Shown piece after piece: positions 36,001 through 48,000 of a stretch of DNA of 64,000 nucleotides (positions are counted from its first letter, which is position 1; the number at the start of each line of letters is the position of its first letter). Made by a program: the position numbers and the translations under genes. The notes under the pieces are model-generated. The model was not told where the DNA came from. It ran no database searches and saw only the letters and a program-made list of their open reading frames with translations. The stretch is from Euptelea pleiosperma (Eukaryota; Streptophyta; Magnoliopsida; Ranunculales; Eupteleaceae), in NCBI GenBank assembly GCA_035048495.1, contig CM068553.1:27986978-28050977 (forward strand), read 5' to 3'.

Positions 36001-39000
36001 TAAAATATTATGTATAAAACCATCTTTATTTCTAGGACCTACATATAGTCACAAAAATCTCTGATTTCTTCAAAAAATCGCCAAAAAACTCCGATTTTTT
36101 GAATTCACGAATCAATTGCCGATTTTGCTGATTAATTGGCCAAGACCCATCTTTTTCCCCTTCTGATTTCAATTTTGCCGATTTTTGAATTTCGATTATG
36201 AATGATGAATCATGCTTATGAGTTGACTTATTATAATGTAATATAGATGTGCTTTTCATCATATAAATGTGTTTTGTTAAAACAACATTTCTAAATTGAA
36301 ATATGCCATAATATATTTGTTTTTATAATTTGCTGATTTTTCCCATTTTTTACTGAATTTATACAAATTTTTCCGACTTGACCCCTTGCCGATTTATTGC
36401 CAAATCCCGACTTTGTGACTATGATATGTCTATACTTGAGTTTAAGGATCAAAATTATTCCATCAATAGGAAATTAAGAAGATGAACATACTTGTAGTCA
36501 TCATGGACTGATGTAGTAGGTCTGTTTTAGGAACCAAATCAACTTGAGCAAGCTTGAAGAAAGGGAAGAGAGTGATTTTACCTTTGTTCTAATTTTCTCT
36601 GATAGGGAGAGAGCCTTGAGGATGGCTGGAGGTAAGACCGACTCTCTTATATCAATATATGAGATGTCATATCCCTAACCCATTAAGGGAATGAAAAAAA
36701 GCCCCTTTCACTTGTCTAATTTTACAAATATGTCATTTTTTATAAATATTTTACAAATATGCCATTATACCATGCAACTGAGTCACAACATAGTGTATGC
36801 ACCTCAATTCACCAAAAGGCTTAACCGCATGGTTATTCAATAATCACACAGATTAGGAATACTAATTTGGTTTTAGGTTTAAAACAAAGATGGATTTGTT
36901 GCAAAGACCATAAAAGCCAACATACCCGACATTGAAGTAGGTGCATTGAAATGATGGGTATATGAAGTTACTTAATTGTTGCTTCCTGGAATATATCTAG
37001 GGCTAGCAGTTAATGATGATACTTCTTGTTTGTTCTTTTGGATGTGGCTCTGTTAATAGCTTTTGATGTCCTAAGAGAGAAATGAACTTCAAATCAAATA
37101 CCTTTATGACTTCTCAGGATTGCCAAGGCACTGAGCAGTTGCAGTGCAAGTACCGGAGATATTATCAATACCACAGAGAGATTCAAACAGGAACTTGAGA
37201 TCACTACTCAACGTCAAGAGATTGTGTCGTGCTTTCTTCGGGATTATCAGCTTTCTAACGAAGAGGTACATATGTGCACCTTAAGGACTCCAACTAATTG
37301 TCCTATTTGGGGTCCTAAATAAACTCACTGCTTGCTTTTTCTGCTAAAAGGCATTTTGATATTACCATGCACATTTCATTGGTAATGGCTGCCCTCTTGC
37401 AGATTAATGCACTGAGGGAAGAGGACCTGAATGAGAATTTTTTCAAGGCACTATCCCATGTTCAAGAAATTCATGCCAACTGCAAGCTACTTCTCAGGAC
37501 ACATCATCAGGTACTTACATTCTCTCTCTCCACACACGCACACATGCATACATACAAATAATATATATCTATGTATGCATATAATTTTTAGTAACTGACA
37601 GCTGCTGCAACACGTGTGAATTTTACACAGCTTAGATACTGTTTTGTCGTTCATATGTATAGTCTCCAATTCCTAAAGTTATTCTCGAATTTATCTGATT
37701 TGTGAAATTCTCTCCTTATGTAATGGTTATTGGTATTGAGGGTCATTGAAAATTTTCTTTTTAAAAATGGATAGGTTTCTTAATGTTAGTTGATGTTTCT
37801 TAATGTTAGTTGATGGTAAACCTTGGCTTCCATTTATTCTTGTTATGCGTATGGTGAATAATATTCCTGCTGTTTTTGCCCTGCAATTCTATTTATCTTG
37901 GATTTGGATCTTTATTCCTTCTCCCAAAACCTGGTCTTTGCCTCTTTGGGGTACACATTAACTTTCAACAGCTCTGACTCCTTTGACATTGTACCTTTCA
38001 TCCTTGGTTGACAGACCGAGCTTTTTGCTTATATGATTGGAGAATCAGCTCATGGACTTGGACGTGGGGATTGTCATTCCTCCACGGTGTCGATGTTTAT
38101 ATGTCCAGGATTATCACTTCTCATCTTTAAAGCATCAATGACACAACGAATCTTGCAGTCTCCTCTTTAGACCTAGTAGAGAACCTTTGCCAGATTTAGG
38201 ATATCCCAACCAATGTATAAACTTTAGGAAGAGTTTTGGCTGTGGGATCATGTGGAAGAGGATGTCACTTAGGAGAACTCTTCATGCAATCGTAGTTTTT
38301 TTTTCAATAAGTATGAATTTAGATTAAACAAAAGGAGAAACCCTGAAAGGGGACCCCCATCAAATACAGCCTGGAAAGACCTCCATAGGAGGTCCTCTTG
38401 ATAGAGATATCTACAAATTAGATGGAAGAAGAACCTCCTATCAGCTCATCCCATTTGAACACAAACGAATAAAAAAATAGCCTCTAAAACTCTGGAGAAG
38501 AGGAAGACCAAAGATACAAAAAAGCTTTAACTCTCAACACCACTTTTGGGATGTCTTCCTCCTTGCTTTCAAAGATACGAGAGTCCAAATCGCCCCACAT
38601 AACCACAAACAGAAGAATCCGCCAAAGATATCGTCCTTTCCCTTTAAAAACTTCCAGTGAGCTTCCTTGGACTAAGTAGATCACATGTTCCGAGACCATA
38701 TACTCAATGCCAAATAGAGATAAGAAAACCCACCATATTGCAAATGAGAATGGGCAACGGATCAACAGATGATCGACTGATTCAGCACAAGACTTGCACA
38801 AGGAGCACCTGTTACGCAACATCATCCATCTACTGTTCAAATGGTCCACAATCAATATCTTATCCAGAATAGCATTCCAAACGAAGATCACTTTGGACGG
38901 GATAGGAACCCCCAAACTAGTGACACTGGAAAAAGCCTCTATCCCATCAAAATGATATGAGAGAAAAAGGATCTAATTGAGAAAATACCCTTGGGATCCC

Positions 39001-42000
39001 ACTTCCAAAGCCTCTTATTTGATGGAGATAAAAAATGTGACAAAGAGTAGGAAAAAGCATTGGTGGGGACTTTAACGTCATGCAATTCTTACATGAAAAG
39101 AACGTCAGGGGCAGAATCAGCAGACGCTTGAAGCAGTTTGGGGACTTTATCAATAGAAAATTTCTCATGGATATACCTATGGGGGGAGGCACTTTTACTT
39201 GGTCTAGTAACCGAGAACAACCAACACTCTGCAAGTTGGATAGATTTCTTTTGTCTGCTAGTTGGGAAGATCACTTCCTAGGGGAATCGTTATTGGCTTT
39301 GCCTAGACTAGCTTCGGATCATGTTCCGCTGTTGCTTGACTGTGGGGGATTTAGATCCCGCCCGTTTCCTTTTCGCTTCGAAAATATGTGGTTGAGTTGT
39401 CCATCCTTCAAGGATAAGGTGGGGGAATAGTGGAATTCTCTATTTCTCACGAGGAGGCCGGGGCCTACCTTTAGGTGCAAGCTTAAGGTGCTTAAAGACA
39501 GGATTAAGTGGTGGAACCGGGATGAATTTGGCAGAATAGATGAAAAAAAGGCCTTGTTCTAGAAGAGATTTCAGGTCTAGACAGAAAGGAGGAGAGCGAT
39601 CCTTTATCTATGGAGGAAAGGGTGTAGAGAATTAATTTAAAGGTGGAATACCAGAAACTGGTCATTATGGAGGAAATCAACTAGAGACAGAAGTCTAGAA
39701 TCAAATGGTTGAAGGAGGGAGATAGTAATACCAAGTTTTCCCACAAGGTAGCCAATGCCCATAGAAGGAGTAATCATTTGGCCCGCCTCAAGATTCAAGG
39801 TAGCACTTTGGAGGAGAATGTGATCAGAAGAGTGGTGGTCCTGGTGGGCTTTTATTCGGTTCTTTATTCAGGTTCTACATCCTATAGACCGACGCTAGAT
39901 GGTTTGCAGTTTGGGCAGATTAGTGCTGTGGACAAGGATATGTTGGAGATGCCGTTCAAGGAGAAAGAGGTTGTGAATGCTTTATCAACGTTGGCGATAG
40001 ACAAGGCCCCGGGCCCTGACGGCTACACTATAGCTTTTTTCAAGCAATGCTGGGACATAGTGCGGAAGGACTTTATGCAAGTAGTCCGTGATTTCCATGA
40101 TAATGGGTATTTGGACCACACCTCGAACAGTACTTTTATATTCATGATTCCGAAGTTTCAGGGGGCAGATGACATCGCGGACTTTAGACCCATCAGTATG
40201 GTGGGGAGTGTTTATAAAATTATTGCCAAAGCTCTCGCTACTAGGCTTCGCGGGGTTCTGTCTACGATTATTTCTCTGGCCGAAGGGGCATTTGTTCGGG
40301 GTCGTTAAATTCTTGATGGGGTCCTCATCGCAAACGAGTGCACTGATTCCAGGGTGTTGAAACAAGGGGATCTGTTATCCCCCCTTTTGTTTATTGTGGA
40401 AGTAGAGGCTCTGGGGAGCTTGATTACTAGAGCCGTTAGCTTGGGAGAGCTAGAAGGCTTTAAGTATACCTTGGAAGCTCCGGCTATATCTCATCTCCAG
40501 TTCGCTGATGATACTCTAGTTTTTCTCGGCCCATCTATTGCTCAAGTGAGATTTCTTAGAGCCCTCCTGTGTTGCTTTGAAGGGGCTTCATGGCTTCGGG
40601 TGAACTTGTCTAAGAGTAAGGTCTATGGGGTGGGGGAGGTAGACCATATTATCGTCTTGGCTGATACAATGAATTGCCGCATTGATAACATACCTACCAC
40701 ATATTTGGGCATGCCTCTAGTGGTGTCGTATAGGTCCAAAGCTTTGTGGGAACCAGTCATTGAGAGATTCAGGACCAGGGTAGCTTCGTAGAAATCCAAA
40801 TTCCTCTTGAAAGGGGAAAACTGGTGTTTATCAAAAGTACCCTATCCAGCTTACCTATCTACTACATGTCCTTGTTTACAGTTCCGAGAAGTGTGGCGAA
40901 TGAATTGGAAAAGATCATGAGGAACTTCCTGTGGCACAATAAGATAGACTCTCGTAAAATGCATTTGGTGGGATGGCAATCGGTCTGTAAGCAGAAGAAG
41001 CAAGGGGGTTTGGGGATTAAAAGAAAATTAAAGATATGAATCAGGCCCTTTTGGGCAAATGGTTCTGGAGGTTTGGGGAGGAGATTGCTAGCCCTTGGTC
41101 TAAGGTCATAGAAGGGAAGTACGAGGTTTCTCACTTTGTGTGGGTTAGTAGACCCACTCACCTTCCGTATGGTTGTGGTGTTTGGAGGGGTATTTTGAAG
41201 ATATTCAGTATGTGGCAGGGTTGGGCAACAAAATCCAGTTCTAGGAAGACCATTGGTGCGGAGACGGGCCCTTGAAAGGTGATTTTCCAGAGCTTTACTT
41301 TCTATCGGAGAGGAAAAACTGGTCCATTCAGGACTATGTTCTTAGTAGAGAGGATGTGGTGGGGTGGAACTTCGGATTTAGGAGAAACCTCAACGACTGG
41401 AAGATAGAGCCTCCCTTTAGGTTGCTTGCGAGACTCCAAGATGTCCATCTTCCTCCTCTAGCACAAGACAAGCGTGTATGGAGGTGGTCTAAGTGTGGAT
41501 TCTTCTCTGTCCGGTCCTTCTATGATGGGTTAACTAACACGGGTACTTCCAATTTCCGGCTTCAGTGGTGTGGAAGCCTAGAATCCCGACTAAAGTTGCG
41601 TTTTTTGTTTGGGGCACTTCTTTGGACAAGATTTTGACTATTGATCACTTGAGATCCAGAGGGCTAGTTGTGCTGGACTTTTGCAGTATGTGTAAGCATA
41701 GCGGGGAGTCTGTGTGCCATTTGTTGATGCACTGCGATGTTGCATGGGAGGTGTGGGCCGTGTTCATTCATGAATTTGGGATAAGTTGGGTGATGCCGAG
41801 TACTCTGACGGATCTCCTCCTGAGTTGGCACCCTCCTGCTCTATCTGACAAAGGCCATTTCTTGTGGAATTTACTTCCTTTCGCTATTTTGTGGGGTTTG
41901 TGGAAAGAAAGGAACCAACGTATCTTCGAGGGCAAGAGCGAAGCTTTTGCTTCAATAGTCCTCAATATCAAGGGGCTGGTTTTCTTATGGGCTAAAATGT

Positions 42001-45000
42001 TCATAGAATGTAGAGGGTTATTTTTTGAGGATTTTGTGTTATGTTGGGACCTTATATATATGAGGGATGGCTCTTAGTTTTGGTTCCCTAAGGTCTTTGT
42101 TCCCTAGCTAGGTGTTTGGCAAGTGTAGGTCACCTCGACCTCTCTTGCAACACCCGTGTATCTTCTCGGTTTTGCCCTTCTAATACAATTTATACTTATC
42201 AAAAAAAATAAAATAAACTTCAACGATTCTCTTATGTCTTGAAGAACTTAAGAAGTTACGGTGATGATGTATTCTACTACAAAAATAAACAAAATTTATC
42301 AATCACTAATTTACCATATTATTTGGACATTTGATAAATAATATGCATATGTAGATCCTTTTAAAATAATTTAGTTCTTATATTGTACCAACGCTTCTCA
42401 ATCAGGCATTCCAAACCCTAGGGCTTCCTTAAAATACCCGCTTCCTTGCTCCCGCACTAGCCCCTCTTTGTGCAACTTAGCTCCTAGATTCCCTCTATAA
42501 GATAATTCTACTTGCTTAATGCACCATATCGACCTTATACAACAATGAAATTTGTAATGGATACTTATAGGATACAATATTCTTGGGTCTTCTAGGATTG
42601 TTGGTTATTTTCTTATTTGTTATGTCCGACAAAATTCAATATAAATGGAATATTTGTGAAGAATCTTATTATAAGTAATTTTCATAAACTCTAGCGGACT
42701 TGTTTGTTTTACTTGGTTTTGCCTTTTTAATGAAGTAATACTTATAAAAAAAAATGACGCTTACCATAGTAAAACTAAGGTTAAAAGCTTGGTATCATAT
42801 TGGATTGGATGCTTGGATATTTGTGTCTTGGAACTTTGGAGATGGAAAGCCGTATTCCGTTCCTTGCAGTCTTGTCGGTCTGTATCTATATCTGGGTGTT
42901 TTCACAGTTTGTTCCTTGAAATTACACATTCAAAATCTTGTCATAAGCCCCCAGAAGAAGCAAATTTGTCATCTTCGTGCCCAAGTGCATGCTTCTTTAT
43001 ATAGTTGTGACGATTCGATGTTCATGTCCTTCAATTATTTTTCCAAATAATCGGATTATTCGTTAATCCACTAGGTTGATAGAATCATCCTCGTGGAAGT
43101 TTCACTTCCTTAGATTGAGGCTGAGGCCCAGTTTGGCAATTTGTCGATAATAAATGAGGTACTGAAAAACCAAAGCTTTATGCATGTAGCATATGTTCTC
43201 TTTGAAACCTTTTAACTAGATTACCCAATGAGAATAATAACTGCTGGCTATGTGGGCAGTGTCTCCAATAATTCGTGATCCTTGTGTTTGCTGGCCTGGC
43301 TAGAGTGGCCTAATCAATTGATGTGGAAGTCTATGTTTGGGGGAGATGGATATGGATATGCACATGCACATGGATAGGGGGAGTGATGATACAATTCATA
43401 ATTTCTGAAATCTTAGATATGGATATGGATACAGGGCTCTTATCCAACTATTAAGAAAATATTCATGATTTAAAAATTAATTAATAATTTATTAGGAAAT
43501 AAGAAAAATATATGGTAGGATATCAATGAAGTATACAGGTCAGTACTGGTTTTGTATTATATCGATATCAATACGTTAGGCAAGTGGAAGTATCCAGGTG
43601 TCGTGAAAAATATATGGTAGGATAACAACAAAGTGTACAGACCAGTACTGGTTTTGTATTAGATCGATATCAATACGTTAGGCAAGTGGAAGTATCCAGG
43701 TATCGTATGCTAAAATTCTTTTCTTCAAAGCGGACCCCACATGTTGTGTAATTGCATTCCTAGTTCCTGCTATTTGATTGAAAGAGACTTAGGTGTTATG
43801 TTAACCGGTGTGGCAGAGACAGGGCTGGGATATGTCATGGACACAGCATTTACACTTAGAAAATGAAATGTCTGACTCAGTTATGGCATGGTAACATAGC
43901 TCATAGGTGGTGTGTATTACATGGACTCTTCGAATCAGGTGAAGTATCCTTGTCAAACATGCCAGAATGCAGTGTTGGATTCCGACACTCGTCATGTTAC
44001 TCTTGGCCCGAATTTTTGCTTGATGAGTTTTGATTCCCCAACAGACATTGGATTCTGATTTCTTAGTCCATGTCCATGCAACACTGAGGGTGGGTAGTTA
44101 GATGGATGAGAAAGGAGTCTTTACCCCAGAGATTCTCCACTCTTTCTTCAAGATATAGAGGTCTATGTATCCAGTCATGTTTCCGGTTGTGTATTACATT
44201 TATAGAGAAGGCAATCCTCTTTCTGAAGAGTTACCCAACATTAGTGTAAATAGATTCTGTTGATGTGCACGGGCCTTGATTCCCCTTGGAGGACCATTTC
44301 TTGCTCTTTGCTTTCTTTCAATAAATTCATATTTGAAATAAAATTATGCTACAAGAAGAGTCAGACTGGTTGCACCTTTGTCATTAACTCACTCAAGGAC
44401 TCGTTCACAGAGAGCTGGTTTGGAGCTGATGGATATGATGGCTGTATACCAAGAGGGAGCCTACGAGCGTCTGTGCAGGTGAAGCTTCTCTAGAATTTAT
44501 TCAACTATGTATGACTTTTCAAACCTTTTTTTCAGTTTATTAAAGTTAATGTAGTGTTTGTCGATTATTTCAATCTTTTTTTCCTGATTAGTACCAATGT
44601 ATTTATTGATCAAAAAGGGAGAACCCCACTACAGAGGAAGGAGGGCAAGAGAGAAGCCCTACCTCACAAAATGACTATACTAGTCAGAATATTTCAATCA
44701 TCATTTCAAGTGCATTGTCTTCTCAGAATTTGTCATGTCTTTCTTGAAATCTTGGTTATATCTTAATAATTTTATTTCATAAAAAATATAGAAAAATGTA
44801 GTAGCTGCAGCTTGCATGGACATCCATATAAATTCTTCTTGTGCCGTATTTCTGAAGATATCCCTTCTCGGTGATAACTTATAACTGCTGAAAATAGTCA
44901 AATTGTCCAGATGGTTCAGATTTCTTGTTACCCCTCATCCAGGTGGGTCTATGCTTTTATAGTTTTATATGGAAGTGTTTGGGTTTTGGACATTTGCTAT

Positions 45001-48000
45001 ATATTGTATAAAGTAGACTCTGCATAGTTTGTATTTCTGTCCATCTGTAGAAGATGTACAGGGCAGAGCTGACAAATTCAACCTTAACATGTGCTAATGC
45101 CCAATGTTCAGATTAAACCACCTAACGAAAATCAACAATTAGAGCTCTTAACAAATGATTTCCCTGATAATATTATGCTAGTAGCCTTGTTCTTGACATG
45201 GTTTAAAATATTACTATTGTTCAACGTAGCAATAAGCTGATGGAACAAGATGTATTGTACACAAGACAGTATGATACAGTATGGTACATTGAAAAGATTG
45301 ATATGCTAAGATATATTACACTAAACTATGTTTAATACTTATCTAAGTTAAAAAAGTATGGTGTTTAGAAATAATACTCTCTTTTCTAACAAATTTGCCA
45401 TTAAAACAATATTTTATTGATCACATTAAATTTCTAAATGTATTGATACATACCCCCTTGTACTGTACCTGTAATAGGAGGGACGGGATGTCTCAAACGA
45501 GATGGTGCCATACTTTAAACCATGGTTCTTGAAGCATTAAGTACTTTGGTTAATACAACTGCTAGTAGGGATGCATCTATGTCAAGAATAATGCTGTTGT
45601 AAGGGGTGTGGATTGATTTCGTTTCTTCCTTGTTGGCTAGCTGACTATAGCTACTTTCGCCTTTCGGTTAATTTTTTTCCTGTATTTTGTCAGAAGCTTG
45701 AGAATGATTATCACTATTAGCCCTCTTTGTCAGAAGCTCGGGCTGAGCCTTTGGGCAACCTGACCCAACTCGAGCCCACTGCAAATATAAATGTATATAT
45801 TTTGTTAGTGTGTTTTATGTTTCCTAGCCTATTTTTAGTGTGGTTTATGTTTGAAAAGATGACGAATAAAAAATTCTTATTTGTATATTTATATTGGAAA
45901 TGAATATAAAAAAATTTGCCAACCTTTCCTACCAATAAAAAATAAAAAAATTGAGTAATTTACCAACCCGATCGGGTTGGGCTCGGCTGGAAATTCTATG
46001 CCCGACTTCGGGTTGGGTTCACAACCTTGAAGATCGGGTGGGCTTGGCTTGACCCCAAACCCAACCCAACCTGCCCGAGTTGCAGCCCTACTAATTTTAT
46101 ATTCAGCAGTGTTATTAGTTATGACTTAAACATGTGTTCCAAATGCCAGCCGTTCACCTTATATTCCAAACTTCTAAGATTGTGAGGATTTTCATTTACA
46201 ATTTTACTTTTTATGATATTTAAGATTGTAACATGCATGATGTGAGACAGCCCAAAACTTCAAATCAAATTGCTAGATTTTTTGAACAGTAAGCTCTAAA
46301 ACTCACCCAAAAGTAGGTATTGGCAGATGGTTTTGATGGACAGTAGTGTTCGCCTGAAAGAATGCACAAAACATGTACAATAACGTATGTAACAATGACA
46401 CGACAAATGTCGGTGTCCAACATTGATACGAGGTGTCTGACACGGCACCATTAAGAAGCCCGACATGCAGACATGTCCATACATATGTATTATAGTAAAA
46501 TATATTAGTCATATTTAAATAAAAGTTCTTTTTTTTTTTTAAATAAAATTAAGAAAAGAATTATACGAAAAAGAAAAGAAGATATTCCTATACTCCATGG
46601 AGTTATCCAGTAACATAATAAATATAAGTAGATTTATAAGAGGGAAGACTATAAAACAATTATAGCTGTGTTTAACAAGTTAACAAAGTAGAGTATGGGG
46701 GTGGAACATATTGTGTCCGTGCGTCGACGTATCTGACATGGCAAAAACCCTAAAAGTGCCATGTCCTTGTTACATTTTAATAACCCTACGTTAGGGCTGC
46801 CCACTAAAAGACTTCAAATCTGTGGAGCAGTCATCATCGTTAATCATCATTAATGGTGTGTTATCCCAACCATTTGGGGTTGGCAACATCAAGTCTGTTC
46901 TGCCATTCAGTTTTATCTAGAACCATATCTTTTGTTAAAGCCTGTCTTCAAATATTTTCTTACTACATCAATCCATGCCCTTTTCAGTCTTCCTTTCTTC
47001 CTTTTAGAGCCTTTAACATGCATCAAAGCATTCCTCACTGGTGACCCCTCGTTGTGCGATCCCAAATTATCTAAATCAACTTTCTTTTCTTTTATCCCAA
47101 TTGGGGCTACTAATATATTCCCTCAGATGTTCTTATTTCTGATTTTATCTTTCCTTGCCTTTCCACTAATCCATTGCAAAATCTTCAGTTGTTACCGTCA
47201 TTCTACAAACATGTTGTTTCTTGATTTCCGAACATTTTGCCCCATGGTTCAAAGTACACGGTATCATTTCGGTATTATTCATGGGTGATGCCGGAATGTA
47301 TCGGGAGTATCGTTCGGTTTCAGACGAAACTTCGTGAAACCGAAATGAAATATTAGCGCAAATTTACACATAGGATGACGTATCGTTCTGTTTCGGACGA
47401 AACCAACTGAAATATATTTAGTTTTGTCCTATAGCAAAAACCGAAACGAAACAGGCGGTACGTGAGCTGGGTTCAGAACGTCATTTGGTTTCGGCTGAAA
47501 CTTTGAACCATGTTTTGCCCCATAAAGCATAGCTGGTTTTGTTGCTGTTTGTAGAGCAGTATCTTACTATAAGATACTCACTTTACTCAATTCACATAAC
47601 CAAAAATAGACCACTTTACAATGGATGCACTACCCTATTCTTTACATTGGACGCAGTAAGACTTGCTAAAGATAATAATCCTTTTCTACTTCTAATCGAA
47701 ATTCTCAAATTCTCTAATTCTACTTCTAATTGAAATTCTCAAATTCTACTTCAATGACAACTCAACACAATAGAAGCAACGACTGTAAACCCTTTTAATT
47801 TAAAAATTACTAAATAACTTCTAACTTTAGGATTTGAAAAAAAATTCTTAATCTAAAAAGCCACCCAATTTGAAATATAAAGAACACAAAGTAGATTAAA
47901 AGATAATGGGGCCCATTTGTTCTCGTTTGAGGGGAATATATGGTGTAGTAGTGGTGTACAATAGTAGGTGCACCCTGCCATATGAGCTTGTGTATCAAAC

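Larger units (their letters stand above)
24645..36922 (-). mobile_element. Large nested Ty1/copia element filling COG6 intron 2
   Basis: Related LTRs lie at about 24645-25140 and 35985-36922, with a PBS beside the right one and a purine tract beside the left one, so the element reads right to left, antisense to COG6. Minus-strand remains of gag (about 32481-31660), integrase, reverse transcriptase and RNase H follow in copia order. It has been opened by later insertions: a LINE at 33230-35950, a solo LTR at 27104-28141, MITEs, LINE tails and AT-rich DNA. The outer left boundary and the target duplication are not resolved. Confidence 0.82.

Noticed and set aside
38013..38170. Open stretch reading [17 protein letters not shown] as a possible COG6 exon
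   Set aside because: Exons 4 and 5 join directly in the conserved protein, with no missing residues, so there is no room for this stretch.
44260..44493. 77-codon ORF over COG6 exon 5
   Set aside because: It is in a different frame from the exon; the real coding frame at 44411-44478 gives the conserved COG6 block.
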